From NCBI GenBank assembly GCA_905221605.1, contig CAJNDS010002509.1, forward strand, positions 124,001 to 188,000: a stretch of 64,000 nt of DNA, given 5' to 3'. This document shows, one piece after another, positions 43,613 through 54,654 of the stretch. Under the pieces are notes generated by a model that searched no databases, was not told the DNA's origin, and worked only from the letters and a program-made list of their open reading frames with translations. The translations under genes and the position numbers were made by a program. This DNA is from Symbiodinium natans. Lineage: Eukaryota; Sar; Dinophyceae; Suessiales; Symbiodiniaceae. The stretch's first letter is position 1, and each line of letters begins with the position of its first letter.

Positions 43613-44688
43613 ATTGAGCCCTTGGCCATTTCCTGCGGTGAAGAGAGCTAGGACTTGCAGAGCATATACACGTGCCATTGACAGGCTGGAAATTTTACCC
43701 AAGGGACCAGATTCATGGAAACTATAGGGTCCTTAAGGGAGGGGGGCTAGGGACTTTTGTTCGGGAAGCTTAGGGAGTTTTAGGGAGTAGAGGGGAAGAT
43801 GTTCGGACTTCGTGGGGGACATCCCCACCCCCCATGGAACCCCCCCCCTGCCTTAAGGACCCTATACTGAAAGCACCATCCCACACTTCGGCGGAGCCTG
43901 GTGTGAACTTTCGAGGCAGTAACTTCTTGTCAGGAGGATCCTTGCCTGTGCAGTGAGAGGAAAAATTCCGCTGGCCTCGCGTGGTCTGCCCTTCTAAGGA
44001 ATCTCTTGATTTTTGGGGAGTTCTAAAGCAGAGAGTAGAAAAGTCATACTGGTGGTGCATACTGTTCCTACTGGCCAAACCCAAACAACCGCCTGGCGGG
44101 CGCCGATGGTTTCGGCGTGATTGTAAAACAATCCGTTCAAAGGATAGAACATGGCCCCACGAAGTGCAATTCCCCCGATGTGGACGCTCCCCGATGCGTA
44201 TCTCTACCAAGCGATGAGAGATGAAGTGGGCACTCAGAGACTCCAATACCCCTCAATTAAGGCATATTCCTTAAACCATATAAGGAGCCCTCTTAGGAAT
44301 ATGCCTGAGCTGAGGGTATTGGATACTCTGCTTTGCTGTTTGTGCTTGACTCCCGCACCGAACCCTTCCTTAGGCAAACAACCCACCCCTGAGCCCCCCC
44401 CAACCCGAATCCGGGTTTTGTCGGACATTGCGGGTGTAAGGCCCTGAACCAAGAAACACGATACCCCTAACCCCCCCCCAAGCCCTAAACCCCAAAAGCT
44501 CGAACCCCTAAACCCCAAACCCTAAACCCTAAACCCTAAACCCCATGCTCAGGCCCCGCCGCGCTGGGCCGATGGTCACGCCATTGCCTCGGCGAAGCCC
44601 GCGGGTGGTGTGATGCGGATACCCTGCCTTCCTTGGCTTAGGGTTTAAGGTTTGGGGTTTAAGGTTTAGGGTTTAATTAGGGTTTAGG

Positions 44689-44771
44689 GTTTATAGGGTT
44701 TATAGGGTTTATTGGGTTTATAGGGTTTATGGGGTTTATAGGGTTTATGGGGTTTATAGGGTTTATAGGGG
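44689..44771 (+). repeat. TTTATAGGG/TTTATGGGG array
   Basis: About 9 units of a 9-bp variant in which TA is inserted into TTTAGGG. Confidence 0.9.
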
Positions 44772-44835
44772 TTAGGGCTAGGGTTTAGGGTTGTTTAGAG
44801 GTTCAAGGGTTCAAGGGTGAAGGGTTTATAAGGCT

Positions 44836-44963
44836 TAGGGTCCATGTACCTAAATAGGGTATAATACTTGGGCAAACCCTAAACCCTAAACCCTAAACCC
44901 TAAAACCCTAAACCCTAAACCCTAAACCAGGGTCCATGTACCTACATAGGGTATACTTGGGCT
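44836..44963 (-). repeat. CCCTAAA array flanked by a 35-38 bp direct repeat
   Basis: TAGGGTCCATGTACCTAAAT with ...GGGTATAATACTTGGGC (44836-44873) recurs as AGGGTCCATGTACCTACAT with ...GGGTATACTTGGGC (44929-44962). About eight CCCTAAA units lie between. The flanks are half-ends of a family 5 element. Confidence 0.9.
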
Positions 44964-45178
44964 GGTGACTTTGAAGTTCAAGCATGTTCTGTAAGGGTTT
45001 AGGGTTTAGGGTTTCGGGTCTAGGGTTTAGGGTTTAGGGTTTAGGGTTTAGGGTTAGGTGCACGGACTGTTAGAAAGGCAGCATCAACTTGTAGGCTAGG
45101 GTGATGCTGCAACACCTATGCTAGGTCCGAAAGCCTACGCCTTAAGCCCAAAACCTTCAAAAACATGAGCCCCGGCAG

Positions 45179-45228
45179 ACATACAGATCAGCTTTGGAGG
45201 CTCTTGAGGGCCCTTTCCTGTACGGACG
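45179..45228 (+). CDS. LON: Lon exon (5'-most recognised)
   Basis: Reads [16 protein letters not shown] and joins to VELLVE. 'G(P)FLYGRVELLVE' parallels 'GLAxTPxGGEVLFVE'. Acceptor CGGCAG|, donor ACG|GTAGTT. Confidence 0.55.
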
Positions 45229-48200
45229 GTAGTTCGAAGACTTCTCAGACATCTGAAGGGTTGCAAAACCCTACACCCTAACCCCTAAACCCTAACCCCT
45301 AACCCCTAAACCCCAAACCCTAAACCCTAAACCCTAAACCCTAGACCCTAGACCCTAAACCCTAAACCTGGAGCTTAGGGCTGAGGGCTCAGCTCCGCCC
45401 CTCCCCTATAGAGGGTAAGATTCTAGAATCGTTAAGGAAGGGGGGGGCTTCCAGGGGGGTTTAGGGTTTAGGGTTTGGGGTTTAGGGTTTAGGGTTTAGG
45501 GTTTTGTAGCCCAAGGTTCCCTAACACTCCCCACTACTCCCCGAGCTAAGGTTTACAAGGTACCTACCTCCACATGAAGCATGAGCCCCCCCCCCCCTCC
45601 CTTCCCTTAAGGACCGTATAGTAAGAGTGCATCTGAGGAGTTTTAGGGTTTAGGGTTTAGGGTTTAGGGTTAAGGGTTTAGGGTTGCGACAGTCTCAGTC
45701 TGGATTCGCAGCCCACAAGGGCACGACGCAGAGCGCCGATGGGGCTTTTCCGAGCACCTGTCACCTGACACAGCAAATCCGACAGATACCGGGTTGGCTT
45801 TGTTAGGCTTTGTTGTGTTGACTTGGGTTTTGGAGTACTATCGAGGATCGGTTCATTAGGGTTTAGGGTTCAGGGTTTAGGATCCAGTTCTGGAGCACCA
45901 CTCATTCCTTGTGGTTCCTTGTCTGAAGCTTCAAGGGTGTTGCACGTTCATTTGCTTGAACATAGGGTTTAGGGTTTAGGGTTTAGGGTTTAGGGAGGAG
46001 TAGACTGGTGACTAGACGCTCCCGACGATAGGGCTCACGAGTCCCGACGACAGGGCTCCCAAGTCCCAGACGTTCGGGGCTTACAGGGCTTGTAGTAGGG
46101 CTTAGGGTCTTTAGGCTTTTGAAGGAACTTGCCATCAAAATGCGGTTCAGAGAACAAAGCCCCAAAACCTGTAGGGTCTAAGGCTTTGGGGCTTCAGGGT
46201 TTGGGGTTTAGGGGTTTCAGGGTCTAGGGTTTAGGGTTTAGAGGTTTCAGGGTTAGGGTTTAGGAGTTTCAGGGTTGAACTGCTGGTGGAGAAATGCCCC
46301 CTTTGGCGCGGTTAATGACCCGGCCAACTGAATCTTTGCGAGGGAGATCGTGCCGGGGTGACGTAGGGCCAGCCGGGAGTCAATTCATGGGTCTTTGGAG
46401 GTTGAAGGTTTAAAAATGAGGGGTTTAGGGTCTAGGGTAGAGAAACCCTAAACCCTAAACCTGTGCCCTAGACCGTTGGCTTTTATGAGCCGTTCTTTTT
46501 GTTACGTTTATCGTGTGCAGTTACGGAGATTAGGCTCGGGACCCCTTCATGCCCGAAAATCCCACATGCACCCTCAGCCTTATAAGAAGTCGGTTTAGGA
46601 CCCAGATTAGGGCCTTGTTCCATTTGTTTAGGATTTAGGTTCCCTTAGAGGGCACCATTATCATTCCTAGATTACTCTTGGGCCTAGTGTTCCTGTTCTT
46701 GGTGAGTGCATGTATGGTTTCTGATAAGCACTGGTATGTTGGATGTCCTTTTCGGGATATGAGTAATGAAAGTTATGGACCTGATGACCCCCCAAACCCT
46801 CAAACCATGAACCCTCAACGCTTGAACCATGCAACCCTAAACTCCCCCCCCCCCCCCCTAACCCTAAACCATAAAGCCCTAAACTGCGTTTGAAACCCCA
46901 TTATCGTCACAGGTTTCCCCAAAAATCGAAAGTTCTCCCGGCGAAGCCTGCACAGAGACCCGGCCTGTACCTTAGGTCACGAAGGCCCACGTTACACCAA
47001 AGATGTGCTCAGCACTGGGCTTTAAAAAGAGGGTGGGTCTCGGCCCGCGTGCTTCTAGAACTCACAACGCAAACTCTAAACCCTACAAATGGTCAACCCT
47101 GTCCCTCAACCCTAAACCCCTTTAGGAAAGGTTGGGCCCAAAGTAGCCACTGCCCTAAATACACCTTGGGCTGTTTAAGCGGGTGGCCTCAGCCACCAAT
47201 CTTCATAATGAAGGGCTACAGTCCTTTCGAGAGGCATGCCGATCATTTGTGCTGCCAGCATCCCACACTCTCCAAGTTCCAGCCGGAGGAACTCCGGCCG
47301 GATGTTTGCAGTGGCCACGGAAGAAAACTCAAGCAGTTTTGAGGTTCAGGGCTTGGGGTTCGGGGTTGCTGGGCCATTGGTCTCTATTTTTGCCGTAGTA
47401 TATATAGGACCCATAGAGGGACCTGCCGCACGAACCCCCTAAACTTCAACCCCCAAACCCTAAACCTTAAGCGCAAAACAACAATGTTGCCTTCTCAGGT
47501 TTAGGGTGTAACGTTCAACCCTGCATTCTCGAGCCATCGCTTTTGAGCCCCATGGGAGGGCGGTTTAGGGTTTGGGGCTAAGGAGTTTCGAACACCGGAC
47601 CGAGCCCCGGATGCTCCTAAAGATAAAGTACATAACAGGCCATCATGAATTGAAGCCCCAAGTGCCGCTGGAGCCACAAGTGCCCCTCAGAACCTAATCG
47701 CACCCCCTACATCCCTACAAAATCTGAAGTCCTGCACCCTATGAACCTCCATCTTACCAGCCAACCCTACCTAGACCCCATAAACCTCCACAAGCCCTAA
47801 AGACCCAACAACAAACGCGAAACGCACTCAGCCCTAAGAAAACCTGCGCTAAATACCCCAAACTTCATCAAGTTGTAGGGAATAAGGTTCTTTCCAATGC
47901 CAGGTTGGTTTTTCCACGTTGCTTTGGGGTTCTGTCGCGTTGTTGTGTGGGTTCTTTCGAAGCATAGACGCTAAAGGCCCTAAACCAATGAAGGAGCTGC
48001 CCTGCAGGTCCCAGGGTCGGTTTACGGTTTAAGTTTAGGGTTTAGGGTTTAGGGTTTAGGGTTTAGGGTTTAGGGTTTAGGGTTTGAGGCACTCATCGTC
48101 TTGGGACAGTCCCAAAACATATCATTCCTGGGGAGCTTTGGCCCAGTGCTGGCGTAGTTCTTGGACCTAAACCCTAAACCCTAAACCCTAAACCCTAAAC

Positions 48201-51200
48201 CCTAAACCCTAAACCCTAAACCCTAAACCCTAAACCCTAAACCCTAAACCCTAAACCCTAAACCCTAAACCCTAAACCCTAAACCCCCACCCCCTCCGCA
48301 GGGATCCTTTCAAGGGGGAAGACATCCACGTGCACTTCCCGGCTGGCGGCATCCCAAAGGCTCCGAAGGTTTCGGGTTTAGGGTTTAGGGTTTAGGGTTT
48401 AGGGTTTAGGGTGTAGGGTGTAGGGTGTAGGGTTTAGGGTTTAGGGTTTAGGGTTTAGGGCGGCATCCCAAAGGTTCCGAAGTGTTTTTGTTACGGGGAG
48501 GTTTGGGCTGACAGGCTATATGCAGGGTTTAGGGTTTAGGGTTTAGGGTTTAGGGGTTTTTGGGTTTGGGGGTTTTGGGCCGTAGGTGAGGTCGGAGGGT
48601 TCGGTGTGATCGAGTGTGGCCCTGTTTTCCCCTCCACCCTTCCTTTCTCCATTCCTCCACCCCTCTTTTTTTAACCGGTTTTTTGGTTTTTTGAAAAACC
48701 ATCGGTTTCTTCGGATAAACAAAAACCTCCACCCTTCCACTCCTCCACCCCTCCACCCCTCCACCCCCCAGCCCCCCCCAGCCCTCCAGCCCCTCCAGCC
48801 CCTCCACTTCCGCCCCTCCACCCCTCCAAAAAAATGATGTGGGGTTAAAGTTACCGTAGGAAAGTGTGACGGTCTGGGAGCTTTTGGGCTTTGGGCAAAG
48901 GGTCGAGGTTTAGTGCTCTGCGGCTTTGATGGGTTTTAGGGTCAGGGTTTACACAAACACTGAACAGGCTCTGAAACATGGAGTGCAAACACGTCTTTCG
49001 TCTTCCTTCCCTTTGAAACTTCCAAGCTACAAGGCTTGGCTTTAGTTCGAAAGTCTACAACCTAACCTCGAATATGAGCTTCAGGATTTGGTAGGACTTG
49101 GTAGCCCGGTGGTACCCTTTTCCTTTTGTGGGGTTCAAGGTTCCCCTGTAAAGTCACCAACCCCCAAAAAGTGCCCTAATTATAGTATGGCGACTGGGCT
49201 ACCAAACGGACCATGAAACAGACTCATGACAATACTACATACCTGTTGGGGAGGGCGGGGGGGGGGGGGGGGCTTGTTATGGTGCTGCCCATCTTACCCG
49301 TTTAAGGAATAAGATTAAAGATTCTAATCCCTATCTCACCTCTTTTTAAGGAAGAATATTACATATATATATATATATACATATATAATTATGATCATGA
49401 ATATTTTATTATTTTTACTATTATTATAATTTTAATTATAATTATTATTATTATATATGTATATATTAGTTTTTTTTTTTTTTTGGGGGGGGGGGGGGGT
49501 GGGGAACCCCAAGCAGCCTGCTCTGTCGATTGGAGCAGGATGGTCCTTCTGCCGGCGTGGCGGTGCTTCTCGCCTTGGCATCGCTTGTGCTGAACAGGCC
49601 GTTCAGGGTTTAGGGTTTGGGGTTTAGGGTTTGTAGGGTTGGTAGGGTTTGTAGGGTTTTTAGGGTTTAGGGTTTGTGGTTCGGGATGCGGGGAATTTGG
49701 GTGTAGGGCTCATGGATTTACCGCTCTCCTGGTCATCAACAAGCGTCTTAAGTCACTTAAGTCTACACCGTAACGAAACCCGAAACCCGAAACCCGAAAC
49801 CCCAACCCTAAACCCTGGTTTATGATCCCAAGCCCTGGGATATGTTACAACTCCCCAAGCTAAGGGTGCTCGTTCTCAATCCCACGGTTTCCTAAGCCGT
49901 GCTCCACTATTTGCTGAAGAACCACCCCAAAAAGGAAAGTTTCAACATCCCTATATTGCCCTTTGAGAAAGGAATAATATACACATATATATATATATAT
50001 ACAAAATTATGATTTTCTTCATTTATTTTTCTTGTGGCAGAGGGGGGGGGTCTTAGGCAAATAGTAGAATAGCGTATTCCTGGGCCCCAGGGTCACCGTA
50101 TGGGTAGTTCCCTAAATTAGGGTCCCGTTTTGGGTCCCCTATAACGCGCGTCCCATTTATTTACGTCCTAGTTCGGTACATGGACACCCTCAAACCTAAA
50201 CTTAGCAGAAATTGAGGGCCTAAACCCTAAACTTAAACCCACCCTAAACCCTAAACCCTAAACCCTATATAAACCCTAAACCCTAAACAGCGCTTCAGGG
50301 GTTCAGGGGCCCCTAAACCCTGAGACCTCCTCCTGCGCCGACAGGCCGGTCCGCAGTGATACGGCCGTGACCGGTGAGGTCACCCTGAGAGGCGAGGACC
50401 CCGAGTAGGCCCTTGTTACCTTTTTTGAAGGGGTTTAGGGTTCAGTGTTAGGGTTTAGGGAGTACCTGGGACCTCGAGTGGCCCCCCTTATTGCCTTTTA
50501 TAGGGTCTGGGTTGCCTTCTCAGCCCTGTAACCCCCAACAGGGCACCCTTTTCTCTTCCTAGGTTCTTCTTGGGTCTAGGAGCTGTTCCACGCGAAGTAT
50601 TACACGGGTTTAGGGCTTCGGATTTAGGGTTTAGGGTTGAGGGTTTAGGGAATCCCAAACCCGAAACCTTTTGAATCTGGGGTGAAAACCCAGAGTAGGC
50701 GCTCATTCCCCAGTCTTTTAAGCCCTAAAGCCCTCCTAGAACCAGGAGGAATCCCTTCCCCCTTCCCGGTAGAACTAAGACCCCCCAAAACGCCCAAAGA
50801 GTTCTTGGAATGAGGGGTGGGTTCTTATCGAATGTCCGAACAAACAGCCCGTCCTTCTTGTCGCTTGCTGGGAGACCCTAAGCCCTGGAACTGAGGAACT
50901 TGAGTCTTGAGGGTTTGGGGCTTGCAGAGTCAAGGTTCAGGTTTCTGCTTCAGGCTTCCGACCTCCCTAACCTCCCTAATGGCGCCTTTTAAACCCAAAA
51001 GGACACCCTTCTTATTCCTAGGTGACAATATGGGGCATATAAGGGGTCCCCTTTTACGGGCCATGCTAAGGACCATGCAACTACCCTAAACCCCAAACCT
51101 AAACCCCAAACCCTGAACCCTAGACCCTGAGTCTCAGGAAGGGGATTAGAGTGAACCGGAGGTTTGCGTTTCACCCCGACGCTGCAGGAAATCAGCAGCC

Positions 51201-51291
51201 CTGGAACGAGTAGTATGATGACTATGTTTATAAGTTCTATCACATCATATACGTATATACATATGTATATATATATATATATTCACATATA

Positions 51292-51327
<36 letters not shown>

Positions 51328-54300
51328 TGTATGTATGTATGTATGTATGTATGTATGTATGTATGTATGTATGTATGTATGTATATGTATATGTGTGTGT
51401 ATTATATTCTGTATACTATGTATTACATCATTTGTTATATTGCAGATACATATACATTGTTTATTATACTTATTTCGCTCTTTATGTGTATGTTTGTATT
51501 CTTGGCCATGGGGGGCTTCTCCTGACAGGTCACGTTCTCCCGGTGGGAGGCATCCGTGACAAGGTGCGCGCGTCAAATGACCTTGAGGGTTCCTAAGCCC
51601 TGAACCCTAAACCCTAAACCCTAAACCCTAAACCCTAAACCCTGAACCCTGAACCCTGAACCCTAAACCCTAATTAAACCGGTTTAAGGTTGGTTCAGGG
51701 CTAGGGGTTTAGGACTGCGGCCTCAAGTCTTTGTATTTGGCGGCTCATTGGCGGTTAGAAGTGGGTTCTATATACCTTGCTTCCTCCTATACCACATGTA
51801 CGCGTATCTATCGATCTCTGTCTCTCTCTCTCTCTCTCTATACATATACATATATGGTTCCCCCCCACCCCCCCACCCCCACCCCCCCACCCCCCCACCC
51901 CCCACCCCCCCACCCCCCCACCCCCACCCCCCACCCCACCCCCCACCCCCCCACCCCCCCACCCCCCACCCCCCCACCCCCCCACCCCCCACCCCCCCCC
52001 CCACCCCCCCCCACCCCCCACCCCCCCCACCCCCCCCACCCCCCCACCCCCCCACCCCACCCCCACCCCCCCACCCCCCCCCCCCCCCCCCCCACCCCCC
52101 CCCCCCCCCACCCCCCCACCCCCCCACCCCCCACCCCCCACCCCCCCCCCCCCTGGTATCCCCCCCCCCCCACCCCCCCCTAAACCCTAAACCCTGAACC
52201 CTAAACCCTAAACCCTAAATCCCAAACCCTAAACCCTAAACCCTAAACCTAAACCCTAAACCCTAAACCCCTCATCCCTAAACCCTAAACCCCTAACCCT
52301 AAACCCCTAAACCCTAAACCCTAAACCCTCCACAGGGGGGCCCAAACCACAGGGGGGCGGGGCGCGGACCTTAAACCCAAAACCCTAAACCCTATTCCCC
52401 AAATCCTAAACCCTAAACCCTAATCCCTAAACCCTAAACCCTAAACCTCAAACCCTAAACCCTAAACCCTAAACCCAAACCCCAACCACACCACCCCACA
52501 GGGGGGCCCAAACCACAGGGGAACGGGGCGGGGGAAAGAATTTGGGGGGGGGGGGGGCATGAAAGGGGGGGGGGGGGGACATGTGGGGGGGGGGGGGGGG
52601 GGGGGGCAGCGACGCTGCACCATATATACATGTGTGGGTTTATTAGTTTATGTATACATATGGGTTTGTTCTGTTTTGGGGGGGCTCAGGTTTAAGAAGG
52701 GGACACGCGTTGCACAGCCGCGAAACATACCCCGAAACATACCCCGAAGCATACCCGGCAACACACCCCCGAAATTGCAGGTAAAGTAGATCATGATGCC
52801 GCGAAAAAAACCCGAAACATCCCCCCGAAACGTACCCACGAAACATACCCTGTTCCCAGCACCTGTCGCCCGCCCACCCCCCCTCCCCCCCCCCACTCCA
52901 CCCCCCCTGCCCCCATTATCGAACAAACCCAGAGGTCCATATGTATGTTGACACACACACACACACACGCGCTTGCATACATACGTACATACATATATAT
53001 ATATATATATATCTATACATACATATACATATACATATGCTGGCCAATATGTATACATATATATATATATACTTAACTTCATATAAAGTATGCATGGGAA
53101 CTGCTACCAGCAACTGAAACCGGGGCATGAGGCATAAAGTTTGGGCTTAGGGTTGAGGGTTTAGGTTTCAGTGTTGGCATTTAGGGTTTGGTTTTAGCGT
53201 TAATCCCCATTCCCAAATAACTTTTCGCACCAAGCAAACCCCCCGAACCCGAAACCCTAAGCCCCAAACTCTGTACCAAAGCTCTAGGGGTCAGCCCCAA
53301 ACCCTAAACCCTAGACCCGAGACCCTAGACTCCAGTATCGGAAGGTGTTGGCTGCCATCCGCGGCGGCGTGAAGCATGTGCTCCTGCCGGTTGCGAATAA
53401 GCGCCACGTGAAGGAGGTCCGAGACACTACCTACCCCAAGCCCGAAGGGTTTAGGGTTTAGGGTTTAGGGTTTAGTGTTTAGGGTTTAGGGTTTAGGGCC
53501 CTAACCCCTGAACCCTAAACCCCAAAACTCATGTCCCTAAACCCTACAGCTCACCGACTCAAATCTCTTCAGCAGACTTGCACGAGGGATTTCCCAGGTC
53601 CTGTGTAGGTTTAGGAAGAGATTCGGGTTTCTTGCCGCTGCTGGCTGCTTGCCGGGTACGTGTACCCTGTCTGCCTCAAGGGTTGGGTCGAGGTCGTGGT
53701 GGTAGTAACCCTAAACCCTAAACCCTAAAGCGGGGAAGGCAATTACGGGCCGTTGCTGACGCACGAGGGAACTGCATGTGCCCTGCTTGTGGCGGGAGTT
53801 CCCACCGTGACGATCTTCACACCCTAAACCCTAAACCCCAAACCCCAAACCCTGAACCCTAAACCCTAAACCCTAAACCTAAACCCTAAACGCACACGCA
53901 TGGAAAGAAAATCAACCGAGCCGGGCCCGGACCCGTACATTCCTGCTACAGCTCGATCTTTCCCAACATCCAGATTACCGCACATGCTGTTCCTACATCC
54001 CTGAACTAAGCCCTTAACCCTAAACCCTAAACCCTGAACCCTATGAGCCCAAGACACTCCCACCGCGCCCTGGAACCTGCTTAAATGTTGACGTTGAGTA
54101 GTTCCCTAAACCCTAAACCCAAAACCCTACAGGGTTTTTTAGGGCTTTAGGGCCGAGGGGTTTTGCAGGAGTGCGGGTGTAAAGCCTTACTCTGTAAGCC
54201 CGCAACGATGAGGGTTCCGGGCTCAGAGCTTTGTGCTTGAGGGCTTGGGGTTATATTCCTTCAGGGTATGGGGTTTAGGATTTAGGGTTTAGGATTTAGG

Positions 54301-54654
54301 GTTTAGGGTTTCGGGTTCAGGGTTTAGGGTTTAGGGTTTAGGGTTTAGGGTTTAGGGTTTAGGGTCCAGGGGGCTTTGTCCTTGCAGGACATCCCGGCAA
54401 AGTCTTTGGAAGGAGTGCAAATCCACTACCTGCGCCTTGTTTGCACCCTAAACCCTAAACCCCTATAGACCCTAAACCCTAGCCCTAAACCCTAAACCCT
54501 AAACCCTGAACCCTGAACCCTAAACCCTAAACCCTAAACCCTAAACCTAAAACTAACCCAAAACCCTAAAAAAGCCCAACCCTATGGGTTCAGGGCCGCA
54601 ACTCACTGAGGAAGACCGTCGACGAAGCCCTCGACTGGGTGTCTGAGCTCAGCG
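45179..54654 (+). CDS. LON: Lon-type serine protease (P domain), split gene
   Basis: Lon proteases end in a proteolytic domain with a Ser-Lys dyad. Ten small exons here read, in order: [120 protein letters not shown] and [13 protein letters not shown]. The DGPSAG serine and the GGVKHV lysine of the dyad are both present, and codon phase matches at every junction. No Walker A/B, sensor or lid motifs of the AAA+ module are found upstream, and the gap to the kinase gene is too small for them. It may therefore be a P-domain-only protein, or its N-terminal part lies in another gene or arises by rearrangement. Confidence 0.88.
46273..46310 (+). CDS. LON: Lon exon: [12 protein letters not shown]
   Basis: Phase 2 in and 1 out, both matching. 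Acceptor TTTCAG| sits at the end of a TTTAGGG-like tract, donor GCG|GTTAAT. Confidence 0.6.
47193..47343 (+). CDS. LON: Lon exon: [15 protein letters not shown]
   Basis: Reads [20 protein letters not shown], then [17 protein letters not shown]. It parallels the '[23 protein letters not shown]' helix before DIHVHVPAG. Acceptor TGGCCTCAG|, donor GAG|GTTCAGG. Another frame ([20 protein letters not shown]) is also open, but this one fits both junction phases. Confidence 0.65.
48166..48285 (-). repeat. CCCTAAA array
   Basis: About 17 perfect units upstream of the DIHVHFPAG exon. Confidence 0.97.
48302..48368 (+). CDS. LON: Lon exon: [13 protein letters not shown]
   Basis: Reads [20 protein letters not shown], the invariant 'DIHVHVPAGAIPK' block. 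Acceptor CCCCTCCGCAG|, donor GAAG|GTTTCGGG at the start of a telomere-like array. Confidence 0.93.
48345..48482 (+). repeat. TTTAGGG array flanked by 24-bp direct repeat of exon sequence
   Basis: The last 24 bp of the Lon exon (GGCGGCATCCCAAAGGCTCC then GAAG) are repeated with one mismatch at 48459-48482, after about 90 bp of TTTAGGG and TGTAGGG units. Confidence 0.92.
49099..49205. mobile_element. family 2 foldback element, intact
   Basis: TTGGTAGCCCGGTGGTACCC at the left and CGACTGGGCTACCAA at the right, with inner AGGTTCCCCTGTAAAGT. It contains no telomeric insert, so it shows the bare element. Confidence 0.9.
49539..49597 (+). CDS. LON: Lon exon: catalytic DGPSAG
   Basis: Reads [19 protein letters not shown], matching 'KDGPSAGVTLVTALVSLLTG'; the Ser is the predicted nucleophile. 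GC donor (AACAG|GCCGTT). Confidence 0.95.
49906..50079. mobile_element. AT-rich foldback element
   Basis: CACTATTTGCTGAAGAACC at the left and GGTCTTAGGCAAATAGTAG at the right are inverted, with an AT microsatellite core. Confidence 0.75.
50345..50391 (+). CDS. LON: Lon exon: TGEVTLRG
   Basis: Reads [16 protein letters not shown], matching 'RPVRSDVAMTGEITLRG'. GC donor (GAG|GCGAGG). The intron before it has ACAGGCCG at both ends. Confidence 0.95.
51299..51384. repeat. (GTAT)n microsatellite
   Basis: About 21 GTAT units in an AT-rich intron segment. Cys/Tyr/Met open frames are artefacts. Confidence 0.97.
51529..51563 (+). CDS. LON: Lon exon: LPVGGIRDK
   Basis: Eleven codons, [11 protein letters not shown], matching '[12 protein letters not shown]'. 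Acceptor TCCTGACAG|, donor AAG|GTGCGC. Confidence 0.95.
51861..52180. repeat. CCCCCCA-type C-rich tract
   Basis: 320 bp of C runs punctuated by single A. Open frames of Pro/His (+) and Gly/Trp/Val (-) are artefacts. It passes into CCCTAAA repeats at 52180-52330. Confidence 0.98.
53345..53422 (+). CDS. LON: Lon exon: GGVKHVLLP
   Basis: 26 codons, [20 protein letters not shown], then HVKEVR, matching 'VLAAHRAGIKTVILPERNRKDLEEI'. The Lys after GGV is the predicted catalytic base. Acceptor CGGAAG|; the donor is GA (CGA|GACACT) if the next exon is to join in phase. Confidence 0.95.
54388..54438 (+). CDS. LON: Lon exon: [14 protein letters not shown]
   Basis: 17 codons, [17 protein letters not shown], matching 'IPEEVRKGLEFHFVDHV'. 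Acceptor TGTCCTTGCAG|, donor CTT|GTTTGC. Confidence 0.85.
54615..54654 (+). CDS. LON: Lon exon: TVDEALDWV, near C-terminus
   Basis: Reads [13 protein letters not shown], matching the terminal 'HVDEVLELAL'. Acceptor GAGGAAG|, donor GCG|GTTTTG; if unspliced, it stays open through GFDGPLSW. The true stop is not assigned. Confidence 0.8.

Larger units (their letters stand above)
43613..45178. other. region between kinase and Lon genes
   Basis: Holds a diverged inverted pair of CTTAAGG..CCCCC ends (43.72-43.87), a foldback element (44.24-44.33, CCAATACCC/GGGTATTGG), one coding-looking island at 44553 to about 44633 (WADGHAIASAKPAGGVMRIP), TTTATAGGG repeats and a duplicated family 5 end. No AAA+ ATPase motifs are seen here. 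Confidence 0.5.

Noticed and set aside
53737-53820. Open segment [20 protein letters not shown] as a Lon exon
   Set aside because: It lies between two Lon exons that join in phase without it and has no Lon motif. It shows that convincing open windows occur by chance here, so motif-free candidates are scored low.
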